DNA of 47,814 nt from Streptomyces roseochromogenus subsp. oscitans DS 12.976. Lineage in GTDB: Bacteria > Actinomycetota > Actinomycetes > Streptomycetales > Streptomycetaceae. The stretch spans positions 5,079,126-5,126,939 of the forward strand of contig NZ_CM002285.1 of assembly GCF_000497445.1 (NCBI RefSeq), in the 5' to 3' direction. Shown here piece after piece: positions 21,936 to 31,337 of the stretch (the stretch's first letter is position 1; the number at the start of each line of letters is the position of its first letter). A program made the position numbers and the translations under genes. The notes under the pieces were generated by a model. The model saw only the letters and a list, made by a program, of their open reading frames with translations. It searched no databases and was not told the DNA's origin.

Positions 21936-23273
21936 GTGAGCCAGTACGTCAGCAGGCTCGGGCGACGTTCCCCGTCGGCCGCGTCACTACTGAGGCTCCA
22001 CCGCCGGCCCCGCCGGGTCGCGATGCTCTCCGTGCACACCTCTCCGCTCCACCAGCCCGGCACCGGCGACGCCGGCGGCATGAACGTCTACATCGTGGAG
22101 CTGGCCCAGCGGCTCGCAGCCCTGGGCATCGACGTCGAGATCTTCACCCGGGCCACGGCAGGCGGCCTGCCTCCCGCGGTGGAGCTGGCCCCCGGCGTCC
22201 TCGTCCGGCACGTCGACGCGGGCCCCTACGAGGGCCTTGCCAAGGAGGACCTCCCGGCCCAGCTGTGCGCCTTCACGCACGGCGTGATGCAGGCCTGGGC
22301 CGGCCACCGCCCCGGCTACTACGACCTCGTCCACTCCCACTACTGGCTCTCCGGCCATGTCGGCTGGCTCGCCGCCCAGCGCTGGGGCGTCCCCCTGGTG
22401 CACGCCATGCACACCATGGCCAAGGTAAAGAACGCCAACCTGGCCGACGGCGACACTCCCGAGCCCGCCGCCCGGGTCATCGGCGAGACCCAGATCGTGG
22501 CCGCCGCCGACCGGCTCATCGCCAACACGGCGGAGGAGGCCGGCGAGCTGGTACGGCACTACGCCGCCGACCCCGAGAAGGTGGCCGTGGTCCACCCGGG
22601 CGTGAACCTCGACCGCTTCCGCCCGGACGACGGCCGCGCGGCGGCCCGCGCCCGCCTGGGACTGCCCCCGGACGCGCTGATCCCGCTCTTCGCGGGCCGT
22701 ATCCAGCCCCTGAAGGCCCCGGACATCCTGCTGCGCGCGGTGGCGGTGCTGCTGGACGAGCGCCCCGAGCTTCGCACCCGCATCCACGTCCCGGTCGTCG
22801 GCGGCCCGAGCGGCAGCGGGCTCGCCAAGCCGGAGGGGCTGCAGAAGCTCGCCGCCCGGCTCGGCATCGCGGACGTCGTACGGTTCCGCCCGCCGGTCGG
22901 CCAGGAACAGCTCGCGGACTGGTTCCGGGCCGCGTCCGTGCTGGTCATGCCGTCGTACAGCGAGTCCTTCGGGCTGGTCGCGATCGAGGCGCAGGCGGCC
23001 GGTACGCCGGTGCTCGCGGCCGCGGTCGGCGGGTTGCCGGTGGCCGTGCGCGACGGCGAGACCGGCTTCCTCGTGAACGGCCACAATCCCGCCGACTACG
23101 CGCGCGTGCTGGACCGTCTCGCCGACGCGCCGGACCTCTCGGCGACCATGGGCCGGGCCGCCGCCCGGCACGCGCGGTCCTTCGGCTGGGACCGGGCGGC
23201 CGCCGCGACCGCCGACGTCTACACGGCCGCGACCCAGTCGCACCGCCGTCGCGTACGCTCCCACCATGGGTGA
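21936..23273 (+). CDS. mshA: D-inositol-3-phosphate glycosyltransferase (mycothiol biosynthesis)
   Basis: The gene encodes 445 aa. GTG at 21936 has AAGGAGG upstream. It is a GT-B, GT4-family enzyme: [20 protein letters not shown] forms the nucleotide-proximal loop, [11 protein letters not shown] follows, [20 protein letters not shown] opens the C-terminal domain, and [20 protein letters not shown] is the EX7E donor-binding motif. MshA transfers GlcNAc from UDP-GlcNAc to 1L-myo-inositol 1-phosphate, the first step of mycothiol synthesis. The length matches the family. It overlaps the next gene by 8 bases. Confidence 0.95.
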   Translation: MSQYVSRLGRRSPSAASLLRLHRRPRRVAMLSVHTSPLHQPGTGDAGGMNVYIVELAQRLAALGIDVEIFTRATAGGLPPAVELAPGVLVRHVDAGPYEGLAKEDLPAQLCAFTHGVMQAWAGHRPGYYDLVHSHYWLSGHVGWLAAQRWGVPLVHAMHTMAKVKNANLADGDTPEPAARVIGETQIVAAADRLIANTAEEAGELVRHYAADPEKVAVVHPGVNLDRFRPDDGRAAARARLGLPPDALIPLFAGRIQPLKAPDILLRAVAVLLDERPELRTRIHVPVVGGPSGSGLAKPEGLQKLAARLGIADVVRFRPPVGQEQLADWFRAASVLVMPSYSESFGLVAIEAQAAGTPVLAAAVGGLPVAVRDGETGFLVNGHNPADYARVLDRLADAPDLSATMGRAAARHARSFGWDRAAAATADVYTAATQSHRRRVRSHHG

Positions 23274-23766
23274 TGTGGAGAGGGCCGCGCAGGTCATCGA
23301 GGCGGTCCTCAAGGACGCCGAACTGGAGTGGGAGAGCCCCGAGCCCGGGAACTACGTGGTCAAGCTCCCCGGTACGCGCAAGCTCTCCACGACGGTCTCC
23401 TTCCTCGTCGGCCGCCACTCCCTCTCCCTCAACGCCTTCGTCGTCCGGCACCCCGACGAGAACGAGGCCGGCGTCCACCGCTGGCTCCTGGAGCGCAACC
23501 TCAAGCTGTACGGCGTGAGTTACGCCGTCGACCGCCTCGGCGACATCTACGTCACCGCCCGCCTGCCCCTCGCCTCCGTCACCCCCGACGAGATCGACCG
23601 CCTCCTCGGCCAGGTCCTGGAGGCGGCCGACGGCGCCTTCAACACCCTGCTGGAACTGGGCTTCGCCTCCTCCATCCGCAAGGAGTACGCCTGGCGGGTG
23701 TCCCGCGGCGAGTCCACACGCAACCTGGACGCGTTCAGGCATCTGATCGAACGCTCCGCTGACTGA
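23266..23766 (+). CDS. YbjN domain-containing protein
   Basis: The gene encodes 166 aa from ATG at 23266, inside the mshA 3' end. It is a YbjN-type alpha/beta protein: [60 protein letters not shown] and the C-terminal [18 protein letters not shown]. This resembles the type III secretion chaperone-like fold of YbjN. The actinobacterial role is unknown. Overlap with mshA indicates co-expression, and the same pairing is conserved in streptomycetes as I recall. Confidence 0.88.
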   Translation: MGDVERAAQVIEAVLKDAELEWESPEPGNYVVKLPGTRKLSTTVSFLVGRHSLSLNAFVVRHPDENEAGVHRWLLERNLKLYGVSYAVDRLGDIYVTARLPLASVTPDEIDRLLGQVLEAADGAFNTLLELGFASSIRKEYAWRVSRGESTRNLDAFRHLIERSAD

Positions 23767-23871
23767 CTTACGGTTCGCCCCCTTCCCTCTGCTGCCCGGG
23801 CAGTGGCATGCTCACCGCCGACGAGAACCTGAACGTCGTTCATATCCATGAATATGAAGGGGCGGATGGGC

Positions 23872-25536
23872 ATGAGCAGCGCGCAGCCGAGCGGCACGCA
23901 CCTCACAAGACGGACCCTGCTGGCCGGTGCCACCGCCGTGGCGCTCGGGGCCGCGACCGGTACCGCACGGGCGGCGGAATTCCCCTCGCTGTGGCAGGAG
24001 TTCAGGCGCACCCCGTTCACCCATCCGCAGATCCCCTACGTCGGCCGGTCCGGCCGCCAGGGCGGAGCCACCCGCTTCCCGCGCCCCCGGACCGTCGCCG
24101 ACGTCACGGACTACGGCGCCGTACCCGACGGCACCACCGACTGCGCCCCCGCGATCAACCGTGCCATCGCCGCCGCCGGAAGGGCCGGCGGTGGCACGGT
24201 CACCATCCCGCCCGGCACCTTCCGCATCGACGACGTGATCCGCATCGGCGACTCGAACGTCGTCCTGCGCGGCGCCGGCAGCGACCGCACGACCCTCCAC
24301 GCGACGAAGTCCCTGACCGAACTGATCGGCGTCTACGGCTCACGCTACGGCGGCGACAAGTCCGCCTGGTCCTGGGCGGGCGGCCTCATATGGCTGGCGC
24401 CGAAGGCCCGTTGGGACTCCCTGGTGGCCGCGATCCGGTCCCGTGCCTGGCCCTTCGAGGGCTGGACCGGCAACAAGCGGGACGAGTGGACGGCCCTGAC
24501 GGCGGTGGAACCGGCCGAGCGGGGCTCCTGGACCGTCACCGTCGCCGACGCCTCGGCCCTGCACCCCGGCCGGCTCGTCCTCCTCCGCCTCGCCGACGAC
24601 CCCGCCCACACCCTCCTGCAGCACATGGCGGGCGGCGGCCCGGGCCCGGCGTCGTACACCTGGGACGACAAGACGAAACTGCTGTCGTACATCCCCTACG
24701 AGTGGCCGGTGCGCATCGCCCGCGTCCGGGGCCGCCGGATCACCCTCGAACGCCCGCTCCCGCTGGACCTGCGTCCCGAGTGGAGCCCGCAACTGACCAC
24801 CCATGTACCGGAGTTGACCGGATCGGCGGTCGAGGGCCTGACGCTGGACGTGCTGCAGACCCCGATGTCCCCGCACCTCCTCGACAAGGGCTACAACGGC
24901 GTGGTCCTGCAGTGCGCCTACGACTGCTGGGTGGACGACGTCACGGTCCGCAACGTCGACAACGGCTTCGGCCTGGTCGCCGCCTCCGCCTGCACCCTGC
25001 GCCGCACGCGCATGGCCGGCCGCGGCTCGCACCACCCCTACTTCTGCCGCGAGGGCTCCCACGACAACCTGATCGAGGACTTCACCATCGAGCAGCGCAC
25101 GGTCCCGGCCCCGCCGAACACACAGTTGCACGGCATCAACGTCGAGGGACTGTCGTCGTACAACGTCTGGTCGCGCGGCGAGATGCGGATGGGCACCTTC
25201 GATTCGCACCGCGGCCTGCCCTTCGCGAACGTCCGCACGGACATCACCGTGAACAACAACGGCCGCCACGGCGGAGACGCCGGCGCGGGCCCGCTCTTCG
25301 GCGCCCGCTTCACGCACTGGAACATCCGGGTCACCAACGGCCGCGCGGGCCTGATGAAGATCGACGGCCTGGCCCCGTACTCGGCGACCGTGGGGCTGAA
25401 CGAGGTGAGCGAGTTCGACCAGATCGACGTCCCCGACTTCACCGGCGATCTGCACTCCCGACTGGAGCTGTACGGCACGACGGATGCCGTACGCCCGCGC
25501 AACCTGTACGACGCTCAGCGCGAGCTGCGCCGATAG
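23872..25536 (+). CDS. Tat-exported pectate-lyase-superfamily (beta-helix) protein
   Basis: The gene encodes 554 aa from ATG at 23872, preferred because GAAGGGGCGG lies six bases upstream; in-frame ATGs at 23848-23866 are alternatives. The twin-arginine signal is THLTRRTLLAGATAVALG...ARA. The mature protein starts its parallel beta-helix with VADVTDYGAVPDGTTDCAPAI and GGGTVTIPPGTFRID, the pattern of the pectate-lyase/GH55-like family (PF12708 type), followed by VDDVTVRNVDNGFGLV coils. It is probably a polysaccharide-active enzyme or binding protein. It converges on, and overlaps by 22 bases, the AraC gene. Confidence 0.85.
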   Translation: MSSAQPSGTHLTRRTLLAGATAVALGAATGTARAAEFPSLWQEFRRTPFTHPQIPYVGRSGRQGGATRFPRPRTVADVTDYGAVPDGTTDCAPAINRAIAAAGRAGGGTVTIPPGTFRIDDVIRIGDSNVVLRGAGSDRTTLHATKSLTELIGVYGSRYGGDKSAWSWAGGLIWLAPKARWDSLVAAIRSRAWPFEGWTGNKRDEWTALTAVEPAERGSWTVTVADASALHPGRLVLLRLADDPAHTLLQHMAGGGPGPASYTWDDKTKLLSYIPYEWPVRIARVRGRRITLERPLPLDLRPEWSPQLTTHVPELTGSAVEGLTLDVLQTPMSPHLLDKGYNGVVLQCAYDCWVDDVTVRNVDNGFGLVAASACTLRRTRMAGRGSHHPYFCREGSHDNLIEDFTIEQRTVPAPPNTQLHGINVEGLSSYNVWSRGEMRMGTFDSHRGLPFANVRTDITVNNNGRHGGDAGAGPLFGARFTHWNIRVTNGRAGLMKIDGLAPYSATVGLNEVSEFDQIDVPDFTGDLHSRLELYGTTDAVRPRNLYDAQRELRR

Positions 25537-26309
25537 CGCCCTGGCGTGACGCCCACCAGCTTCTTGAAGTGCCGGGTGAGATGGGCCTGGTCGTAGAACC
25601 CGGCGGCCGAGGCCGCCTCGCCCGGCGCCAGCCCGTCCAGCAGCAGCCGCCGGGCCCGCCCGACCCGCCGCGACATCAGGTACTGGTGCGGGGCGATGCC
25701 GTACGCGCCGCTGAACGCCCGTACCAGATGGGCGGGATGGGCGTGCAGCAGCCGCGCCGCCTCCTCCAGCGAGACACCGTCGACGACCCGGGCGTCGAGC
25801 AGCTCCCGCAGCGAACGGGCGAGAACGGGGTCCGGGCGGTGCTCCGCCGTGGCCGTCCGCCGCAGATGCTCGCACAGCCGCTCCCCGACGAGGCTCAGCC
25901 TGCTCTCCGCCTCCAGTTCGTCGCCGGGGTGGGCGAGGGCGCCGTGCAACTGCCCGACGCGCAGCCGCAGTACGGGATCCCGGAGACCGGGTGTGTCGAC
26001 GGCGCGACCGATGAGATCGCTGCCGAGACGGCTGGTGTCGAGGTAGACGACCCGCTTGCGGAAGCCGTCCGGGGTCGCGGGGGAGCCGTTGTGCGGCACG
26101 TGCGGCGGGAGCAGGGTGACGGTGCCGAGCGGGGTGCCGTGCTCATGCCGGTCGAGGTCGTACCGTACGGCCCCGTCGTCCACGATGAGCAGCGTCCAGG
26201 CGTCGTGGACGTGCATCGGATAGGCGTACTCGGTGAAGTGGGCGTGGAAGACCTCCACGACACCCGGGACGCGCGGGCGCCAGGCGGATACTTCCTGCTG
26301 GTCAGCCAC
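25515..26309 (-). CDS. AraC-family transcriptional regulator
   Basis: The gene encodes 264 aa with GTG at 26309. The N-terminal cupin domain has YPMHVHDAWTLLIVDDGAVRY and VTLLPPHVPHNGSPATP. The C-terminal AraC/XylS double HTH covers the last 100 residues: LEEAARLLHAHPAHLVRAF, MSRRVGRARRLLLDG and AASAAGFYDQAHLTRHFKKLVGVTPGRYR. It is divergent from the DUF2000 gene with about 50 bases between starts, so it probably regulates that gene and itself. Confidence 0.9.
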   Translation of the reverse strand: MADQQEVSAWRPRVPGVVEVFHAHFTEYAYPMHVHDAWTLLIVDDGAVRYDLDRHEHGTPLGTVTLLPPHVPHNGSPATPDGFRKRVVYLDTSRLGSDLIGRAVDTPGLRDPVLRLRVGQLHGALAHPGDELEAESRLSLVGERLCEHLRRTATAEHRPDPVLARSLRELLDARVVDGVSLEEAARLLHAHPAHLVRAFSGAYGIAPHQYLMSRRVGRARRLLLDGLAPGEAASAAGFYDQAHLTRHFKKLVGVTPGRYRRSSR

Positions 26310-26358
26310 GCAAAAAACGTACAAGACCCGGCACCGGACCGTCCGGCAGTCTCACTGC

Positions 26359-26799
26359 ATGAACACCGAACCGATCCCCACCGAGCCTGTCCGCTTCGAC
26401 ACGAAGATCGCCGTACTGCTGCGCGCGGACCTGGAGCCCTGGCAGGGCCTCAACGTCACCGCGTTCCTGGTCAGCGGCCTCGGCAGCCAGGTCCCCGAGG
26501 TGATCGGCGAGCCGTACGAGGACGCGGACGGTGTCGGCTACCTCCCCATGTTCCGCCAGCCGGTGCTGGTCTTCGAGGGCTCGAAGGAGATCCTGAAGGC
26601 AGCCCACGACAGGGCACTGAGCCGCGCCCTGCCCCGCGCCGTCTTCACTGCGGACCTGTTCACGACGGGCAACGACCGGGACAACCGCGCGGCGGTGCGG
26701 GCCGTACCGACCGCCGAGCTGGACCTGGTGGGGCTGGCGGTGTACGGCGCGCGGGGCGTGGTGGACAAGGTCCTCAAGGGCGCACGGATGCACCCGTGA
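26359..26799 (+). CDS. DUF2000 family protein
   Basis: The gene encodes 146 aa with an ATG start. The pattern is DTKIAVLLRADLEPWQGLNVTAFLVSG near the N-terminus, YLPMFRQPVLVFEGS in the middle and a C-terminal VPTAELDLVGLAVYGARGVVDKVLKGA. DUF2000 proteins are small alpha/beta proteins related to peptidyl-tRNA hydrolase 2-like folds, of unknown role. The AraC gene beside it is a common partner. Confidence 0.88.
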   Translation: MNTEPIPTEPVRFDTKIAVLLRADLEPWQGLNVTAFLVSGLGSQVPEVIGEPYEDADGVGYLPMFRQPVLVFEGSKEILKAAHDRALSRALPRAVFTADLFTTGNDRDNRAAVRAVPTAELDLVGLAVYGARGVVDKVLKGARMHP

Positions 26800-26814
26800 G
26801 GCCCCCGGTCCGGA

Positions 26815-27288
26815 TCAGTCGAACATGCCGGGCTGGTAGTCGCCGGCGGGCTGCTGGACGATGACGTTGATGCGGTTGTACGTGTTGATCAGGGCGATCA
26901 GCGAGACGAGGGCGGCGAGCTGGTCCTCGTCGTAGTGCTTGGCGGCGTTCGCCCAGACCTCGTCCGGGACCCCGCCGGCCGCGTCCGCGATACGGGTGCC
27001 CTGCTCCGTCAGCTCCAGCGCGGCCCGCTCGGCGTCCGAGAACACCTTGGCCTCCCGCCAGGCCGCGATCATGTGCAGCCGCTGCGCGGTCTCCCCGGCG
27101 GCGGTGGCGTCCTTGGTGTGCATGTCGGTGCAGAACCCGCACCCGTTGATCTGGCTGGCCCGGATCTTCACCAGCTCCTGCGTCGCGGCCGGCAGGGGCG
27201 AGTCCGAGACGACCTTCCCCGCCGAGTTGATGTACTTGAAGAACTTGCCGGTGACCGGGTTGGCGAAGATGTTCAGACGAGCGTCCAT
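26815..27288 (-). CDS. Carboxymuconolactone decarboxylase (AhpD-like) family protein
   Basis: The gene encodes 157 aa with ATG at 27288 and CAGGAG upstream. The AhpD-type redox motif is NGCGFCTDMHTKDA, with CXXC and the downstream His, followed by RLHMIAAWREAKVFSDAERAAL. Such proteins are thiol-dependent alkyl hydroperoxidases or related redox enzymes. It ends 15 bases from the DUF2000 stop (convergent). There is no ahpC nearby. Confidence 0.9.
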   Translation of the reverse strand: MDARLNIFANPVTGKFFKYINSAGKVVSDSPLPAATQELVKIRASQINGCGFCTDMHTKDATAAGETAQRLHMIAAWREAKVFSDAERAALELTEQGTRIADAAGGVPDEVWANAAKHYDEDQLAALVSLIALINTYNRINVIVQQPAGDYQPGMFD

Positions 27289-27748
27289 GGTGTGCTCCTG
27301 TGTGGTGGTTGCGGTGGTTACACCTAGCTGACGTACGGGCCGGAGGAGATGTGACACGCCTGCCGGTGACCCCGGGAGCGAGCCTGGAACGGAATCTGCA
27401 CAGGGCGTACGCAACCCCGGAACGGACTGGTTCCGTTGGTGCCGAGTTGTCCGGACCGGCGCGGCGGTGGCAAGAGCTGTGGCCTGCCTGTGTGGCGCCG
27501 CATGTGGAGAAACCGCCCAGGAAGCGTGACCGCGTCCGCACGGATGGGGCACGCCGCGGGGTCAACTGGCCAGGGTCGGGCTTCGGTTGGCTGGATGGTC
27601 GGCGCGCTCCGTGGTTTGATCGCTCGCACCGCCGGAATCGCGCCAGGTGTCCGAAAGGGACGGCGCACGCCTGCGGCCGCGGCCCACCGTCTGTCCCCCG
27701 GCGGTGCCGCTTCCCCCTGTGGACCATCATGCGAAGGGCAGTTTCCCC
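27289..27748. other. 460-bp stretch without a recognisable gene
   Basis: It must hold the divergent promoters of the AhpD-like gene and the leader-peptide gene. Long reading frames exist on both strands, but their composition (Arg/Pro-rich, no family pattern) is that of high-GC noise. Confidence 0.5.
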
Positions 27749-27958
27749 ATGAACTCCGCTCACCAGGTTGAGACCCTCGAGATCTCCGACGCCGACCTCG
27801 ACACCGTCGCCGGCGGCCTGATGCCCGAGGTCACCCTCTCCCTCGACGACACGACCCTCAGCAGCGCCGACGCCCTGTCCCAGCTCAGCGCCGTCCAGGG
27901 AGAGGCCCTGGGCGCCCTCGGCCAGACCCACCAGGTCGGCTTCAACGCCTCCCTCTGA
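27749..27958 (+). CDS. Small protein with double-glycine-type leader
   Basis: The gene encodes 69 aa with ATG at 27749. Residues 9-23, LEISDADLDTVAGG, match the leader of bacteriocin/RiPP precursors cleaved after a Gly-Gly pair by C39-peptidase ABC transporters. The predicted 46-residue core is Ser/Thr/Leu/Ala-rich (SLDDTTLSSADALSQL) and contains no Cys, which argues against lanthipeptide rings. No modification enzyme or C39 transporter is nearby. A strong terminator follows 20 bases later, so it is expressed alone. The alternative is a non-RiPP small protein whose helix resembles a leader. Confidence 0.7.
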   Translation: MNSAHQVETLEISDADLDTVAGGLMPEVTLSLDDTTLSSADALSQLSAVQGEALGALGQTHQVGFNASL

Positions 27959-27978
27959 TCGTCCCGATCAGCGCACCC

Positions 27979-28014
27979 AGCCCCCTGCCGGAGGAGACTC
28001 CAGGGCAGGGGGCT
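27979..28014 (+). terminator. Terminator after the leader-peptide gene
   Basis: AGCCCCCTGCC (27979-27989) pairs perfectly with GGCAGGGGGCT (28004-28014). Confidence 0.85.
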
Positions 28015-28182
28015 CGGTCATGTCTCCGGCGATTCTTTCGTGCAAATCTTTCGGCGGGGGGCGCCCATTCGGGTGGCGCCATGTGCGCCCCTATTCGGGT
28101 GCTTGTGCGCACGTCACCGCTTCTCGTGTGTGGACCGGCGGCATACCTCTGGCAACCACACATCCACCGAAGGAGACGCTTT

Positions 28183-28455
28183 ATGCGTACACGTACCGTG
28201 CTGGCCGCCATCGCCCTCACCGGGACCGTTCTGCTCGGAGGTGCGGCCCAGGCCCTCGCCGACAACAACGACGGCATGGGCGACCTCATGGGTAGCGGCG
28301 GAAACGTCATGGGGAACACCGGAAACGCCATGGGGAACATGGGGAACAGCGGAGGGGATTTCGGGAGCGCCTCTCACGGTAAATCCGATTTCGGCCCGAA
28401 GACGTCCGGCTTCGGCCATGTCGGGGGAATTTTCGACAAGGCCGTCGGTAACTGA
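28183..28455 (+). CDS. Small secreted Met/Asn/Gly-rich protein
   Basis: The gene encodes 90 aa with ATG at 28183 and AAGGAG upstream. The signal peptide is RTRTVLAAIALTGTVLLGGAAQALA, leaving about 64 mature residues. The mature part is a low-complexity run with the repeating pattern MGNxGNxMGN (GGNVMGNTGNAMGNMGN), ending GFGHVGGIFDKAVGN. There is no known domain. The repeated Met/Asn/Gly composition suggests a wall-associated or self-assembling peptide (inference). An inverted repeat terminator follows. Confidence 0.78.
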   Translation: MRTRTVLAAIALTGTVLLGGAAQALADNNDGMGDLMGSGGNVMGNTGNAMGNMGNSGGDFGSASHGKSDFGPKTSGFGHVGGIFDKAVGN

Positions 28456-28477
28456 CTGCCGGACCGTGCCCCCATTT

Positions 28478-28519
28478 CCCGCCCCGCCCCGTGCCGTGAC
28501 GCTCTCGGTGCGGGGCGGG
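28478..28519. terminator. Bidirectional terminator between convergent genes
   Basis: CCCGCCCCGC (28478-28487) pairs with GCGGGGCGGG (28510-28519) between the secreted protein gene and the MFS gene. Confidence 0.75.
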
Positions 28520-28600
28520 GGTGTTCCCCTGCATGTGACGGCACGGGACGGCATGTGACGGCACCGGTCGGCACTGGTCGTGGGACAGCGCTCCCGGGGC

Positions 28601-29854
28601 TCAGACCGTACGGACCTCGGGCTCGGTGTCCACGGCCGGAGCGGGCGCCGCGGGGCTCTTCTTCGGCAGCCCCCGCATGAGCACCGCGTACCCCAGCCCC
28701 GCGACCGTCCCCACCACGGCGCACATCCCCCACAGCCACCGCGCGCCCAGGCGGTCGATGACCGCGCCGGACATCAGCGGTGCGACCAGCGCGGCGACGG
28801 ACCACGACAGCGTGTACACGCCCTGGTAGCGCCCGCGCCCGTGCACCGGAGAGAGCCGTACGACGAGTCCGGTCTGGGTCGGTGCGTTGACGATCTCGGC
28901 GAGCGTCCAGACGCACACGGTGACCATGAAGACGCCGACCGACCCGGCGAAGGCAGTGAGTCCGAAGCCGTAGCCGGCGAGCAGCGAGGAGACGACGAGC
29001 AGGGTGCGCGGATCGCGGTGCTCGATGAACCGGGTGACCGGGATCTGCAGGGCGACGATCAGGATGCCGTTGACGGCGATGGCGAGGCCGTAGTCCGCGG
29101 GCGAGAAACCGGCCCGCCCCATGGCCACCGGCAGCCCCACGGACCCCTGCTGGAAGATCAGCGCGACCAGGAAGGACAGTCCGACGACGGCCATGTACCG
29201 CCCGTCGCGCAGCACGGTGCCGAGACTGACGGGGCTGTCCGTCTCCTTCGCATGAGCCGTGGGCCGGGACTCGGGCACCTTCAGGAAGACGACGAGCGCG
29301 CAGGCCAGGGTCATCCCGGCCTCGATCAGGAACCCGGCGAGATAGCTGAACTCGGCGATGAACCCGGCGGCCATGGAGGAGACGGCGAACCCGAGGTTGA
29401 TGGCCCAGTAGTTCAGCGAGAACGCCCGCACCCGGTCCTCGGGCCTGACGATGTCGGCCATCATCGCCTGCACGGCCGGCCGGGAGGCGTTGGAGGCCAT
29501 GCCGACGAGGAAGGCGACGGCGGCGATGGCGACCGGGTCGGTCATGAAGCCGAGCAGCGCGACCGATGCGGCCGTGGCGGACTGGGCGATGAGCAGGGTG
29601 GGCCGCCGTCCCAGCCGGTCGGCCATGACTCCGCCCCCCAGCGAGGAGACGACCCCGCCGAGCCCGTGCAACGAGGCGACGAGACCGGCGTACGAGGCCG
29701 AGTAGCCGCGGTCGAGGGTGAGGTAGAGGGCCATGAACGTGGCCACGAAGGCGCCGAGCCGGTTGACGAGGGTGCTCGTCCACAGCCACCAGAACTCACG
29801 GGGTAGCCCGGAGACGGTCTCCCGGGCAGCACGTCGAAGACGAGCGGCTGACAT
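28601..29854 (-). CDS. MFS transporter (multidrug-efflux-like)
   Basis: The gene encodes 417 aa. ATG at 29854 is favoured over 29869 because GGGG lies 8 bases upstream. About twelve hydrophobic spans are present. The loop 2-3 signature is GGVMADRLGRRPTLLIA, and the N-half has FWWLWTSTLVNRLGAFVATFMALYLT. It is most like DHA1-type drug/proton antiporters; the substrate is unknown. It stands alone between terminators. Confidence 0.88.
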   Translation of the reverse strand: MSAARLRRAARETVSGLPREFWWLWTSTLVNRLGAFVATFMALYLTLDRGYSASYAGLVASLHGLGGVVSSLGGGVMADRLGRRPTLLIAQSATAASVALLGFMTDPVAIAAVAFLVGMASNASRPAVQAMMADIVRPEDRVRAFSLNYWAINLGFAVSSMAAGFIAEFSYLAGFLIEAGMTLACALVVFLKVPESRPTAHAKETDSPVSLGTVLRDGRYMAVVGLSFLVALIFQQGSVGLPVAMGRAGFSPADYGLAIAVNGILIVALQIPVTRFIEHRDPRTLLVVSSLLAGYGFGLTAFAGSVGVFMVTVCVWTLAEIVNAPTQTGLVVRLSPVHGRGRYQGVYTLSWSVAALVAPLMSGAVIDRLGARWLWGMCAVVGTVAGLGYAVLMRGLPKKSPAAPAPAVDTEPEVRTV

Positions 29855-30032
29855 GAAAAGACCCCCCATGGATCACAGGACGCCCCGATACGGGCCCTGT
29901 AAGTAGCGCAAGCGGTGGCCACAAGTTACAGCGGAGGGTTGACGGTGACCACTCAATTAACAGATGCCGTCAACGGTCCATCCCTCGACCGGTCCGGGCG
30001 GGCGCGGGAACGGGTGGATTACGCTCTTTCCC

Positions 30033-30794
30033 ATGGCCGACGCACCGTACAAGCTGATCCTCCTCCGCCACGGCGAGAGCGAGTGGAACGCGAAGAACCT
30101 GTTCACCGGCTGGGTGGACGTCAACCTCAACGAGAAGGGCGAGAAGGAGGCAGTCCGCGGTGGCGAGCTCCTGAAGGACGCCGATCTCCTCCCCGACGTG
30201 GTCCACACGTCCCTCCAGAAGCGCGCGATCCGTACGGCCCAGCTGGCCCTCGAGGCCGCGGACCGCCACTGGATCCCGGTCCACCGCAGCTGGCGGCTGA
30301 ACGAGCGCCACTACGGCGCCCTGCAGGGCAAGGACAAGGCGGCCACGCTGGCCGAGTTCGGCGAGGAGCAGTTCATGCTCTGGCGCCGCTCCTACGACAC
30401 CCCGCCCCCGCCGCTCGCGGACGACTCCGAGTTCTCCCAGGCGAACGACCCCCGTTACGCCTCCATCCCGCCGGAGCTGCGCCCGGACACGGAGTGCCTG
30501 AAGGACGTGGTCGTCCGGATGCTCCCCTACTGGTACGACGGCATCGTCCCCGACCTGCTGGCCGGCCGCACGGTCCTGGTCGCGGCCCACGGCAACTCGC
30601 TGCGCGCCCTGGTCAAGCACCTGGACGGCATCTCCGACGCCGACATCGCGGGCCTGAACATCCCGACCGGCATCCCGCTTTACTACGAACTGGACGAGAA
30701 CTTCAAGCCGACCACCCCCGGCGGCAAGTACCTCGACCCCGAGGCGGCCGCGGCGGCCATCGAGGCGGTCAAGAACCAGGGCAAGAAGAAGTAA
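30033..30794 (+). CDS. gpmA: 2,3-bisphosphoglycerate-dependent phosphoglycerate mutase
   Basis: The gene encodes 253 aa with an ATG start. The catalytic motif [20 protein letters not shown] contains the phospho-accepting His near residue 13. Also present are [30 protein letters not shown] (the Glu general acid), and the second His in [15 protein letters not shown]. It interconverts 3- and 2-phosphoglycerate in glycolysis. A perfect terminator follows, so it is monocistronic. Confidence 0.96.
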   Translation: MADAPYKLILLRHGESEWNAKNLFTGWVDVNLNEKGEKEAVRGGELLKDADLLPDVVHTSLQKRAIRTAQLALEAADRHWIPVHRSWRLNERHYGALQGKDKAATLAEFGEEQFMLWRRSYDTPPPPLADDSEFSQANDPRYASIPPELRPDTECLKDVVVRMLPYWYDGIVPDLLAGRTVLVAAHGNSLRALVKHLDGISDADIAGLNIPTGIPLYYELDENFKPTTPGGKYLDPEAAAAAIEAVKNQGKKK

Positions 30795-30804
30795 CCGCCC
30801 ACGA

Positions 30805-30845
30805 AAAGCCCCCTACCTGCAGTTTCTCTGCTGGTAGGGGGCTTT
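30805..30845 (+). terminator. gpmA terminator
   Basis: AAAGCCCCCTACC (30805-30817) pairs perfectly with GGTAGGGGGCTTT (30833-30845), ending in a short T-run; it also serves the converging collagen-like gene. Confidence 0.9.
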
Positions 30846-30885
30846 CCGGCAATCCGGTGCAGAGGTCGCTGTGTGCTGTTGTTTT

Positions 30886-31224
30886 CTAGTCGGCCTCGTC
30901 CGGTGATGGTTTCGCCGCGATGACATGCCCGTTCCTGCCGTGATGACCCGGTCTGCCGTTATGACCCCTTCTGCCGTCATAGCCGTTTTCCCCGTGCCGC
31001 CCCGGTCTGCCTTGCGGGCCGGTAGGGCCAGGCGGGCCGGAGGGGCCGGGCAGGCCGGGTGTGATGCCCTCCCCTTGGAGGGCGACGCGCCGTGCCTGGA
31101 GTCTGTCGAGCTGCTGCTGGTGGGCGACGAGCAGGGCTGACTGCACGACAAGCGCGACGGTCAGCACTGCGCCGAGCACAAGGGGGCGCCGCGGGCTGCG
31201 CAACGCCTCGACTACGCTTCTCAC
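30886..31224 (-). CDS. Membrane-anchored collagen-like protein, copy 1
   Basis: The gene encodes 112 aa from GTG at 31224 (GTG at 31236 possible). A basic cytoplasmic start (RSVVEALRSPRRP) leads into one membrane span (LVLGAVLTVALVVQSALLV), a short coiled stretch (HQQQLDRLQARRVALQ) and a Gly-X-Y run of about 15 triplets (GLPGPSGPPGPTGPQGRPG, then GRHGENGYDGRRGHNG). The topology is type II with the collagen-like part outside. The coil could nucleate trimers. It is a tandem paralogue of the next upstream gene, with nearly identical N-termini. Confidence 0.8.
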   Translation of the reverse strand: MRSVVEALRSPRRPLVLGAVLTVALVVQSALLVAHQQQLDRLQARRVALQGEGITPGLPGPSGPPGPTGPQGRPGRHGENGYDGRRGHNGRPGHHGRNGHVIAAKPSPDEAD

Positions 31225-31337
31225 GCTGTTCCTCACTCTGTGTGACGGCGAAGACCGTGGGGCCGAACATTCCCCGGCTCATGACGAGGAGCTGCCCGGG
31301 AGGGTCCTGCCCGTGCATTCCCCCTGCGGCCGAGGGC

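Noticed and set aside
23808..26864. 1018-codon plus-strand frame
   Set aside because: It is the +1 shadow of the beta-helix protein gene and runs through the AraC and DUF2000 genes; Arg/Pro-rich throughout.
27300..27752. 150-codon plus-strand gene before the leader peptide
   Set aside because: No ribosome site, no family pattern and Arg/Trp-rich random-like composition.
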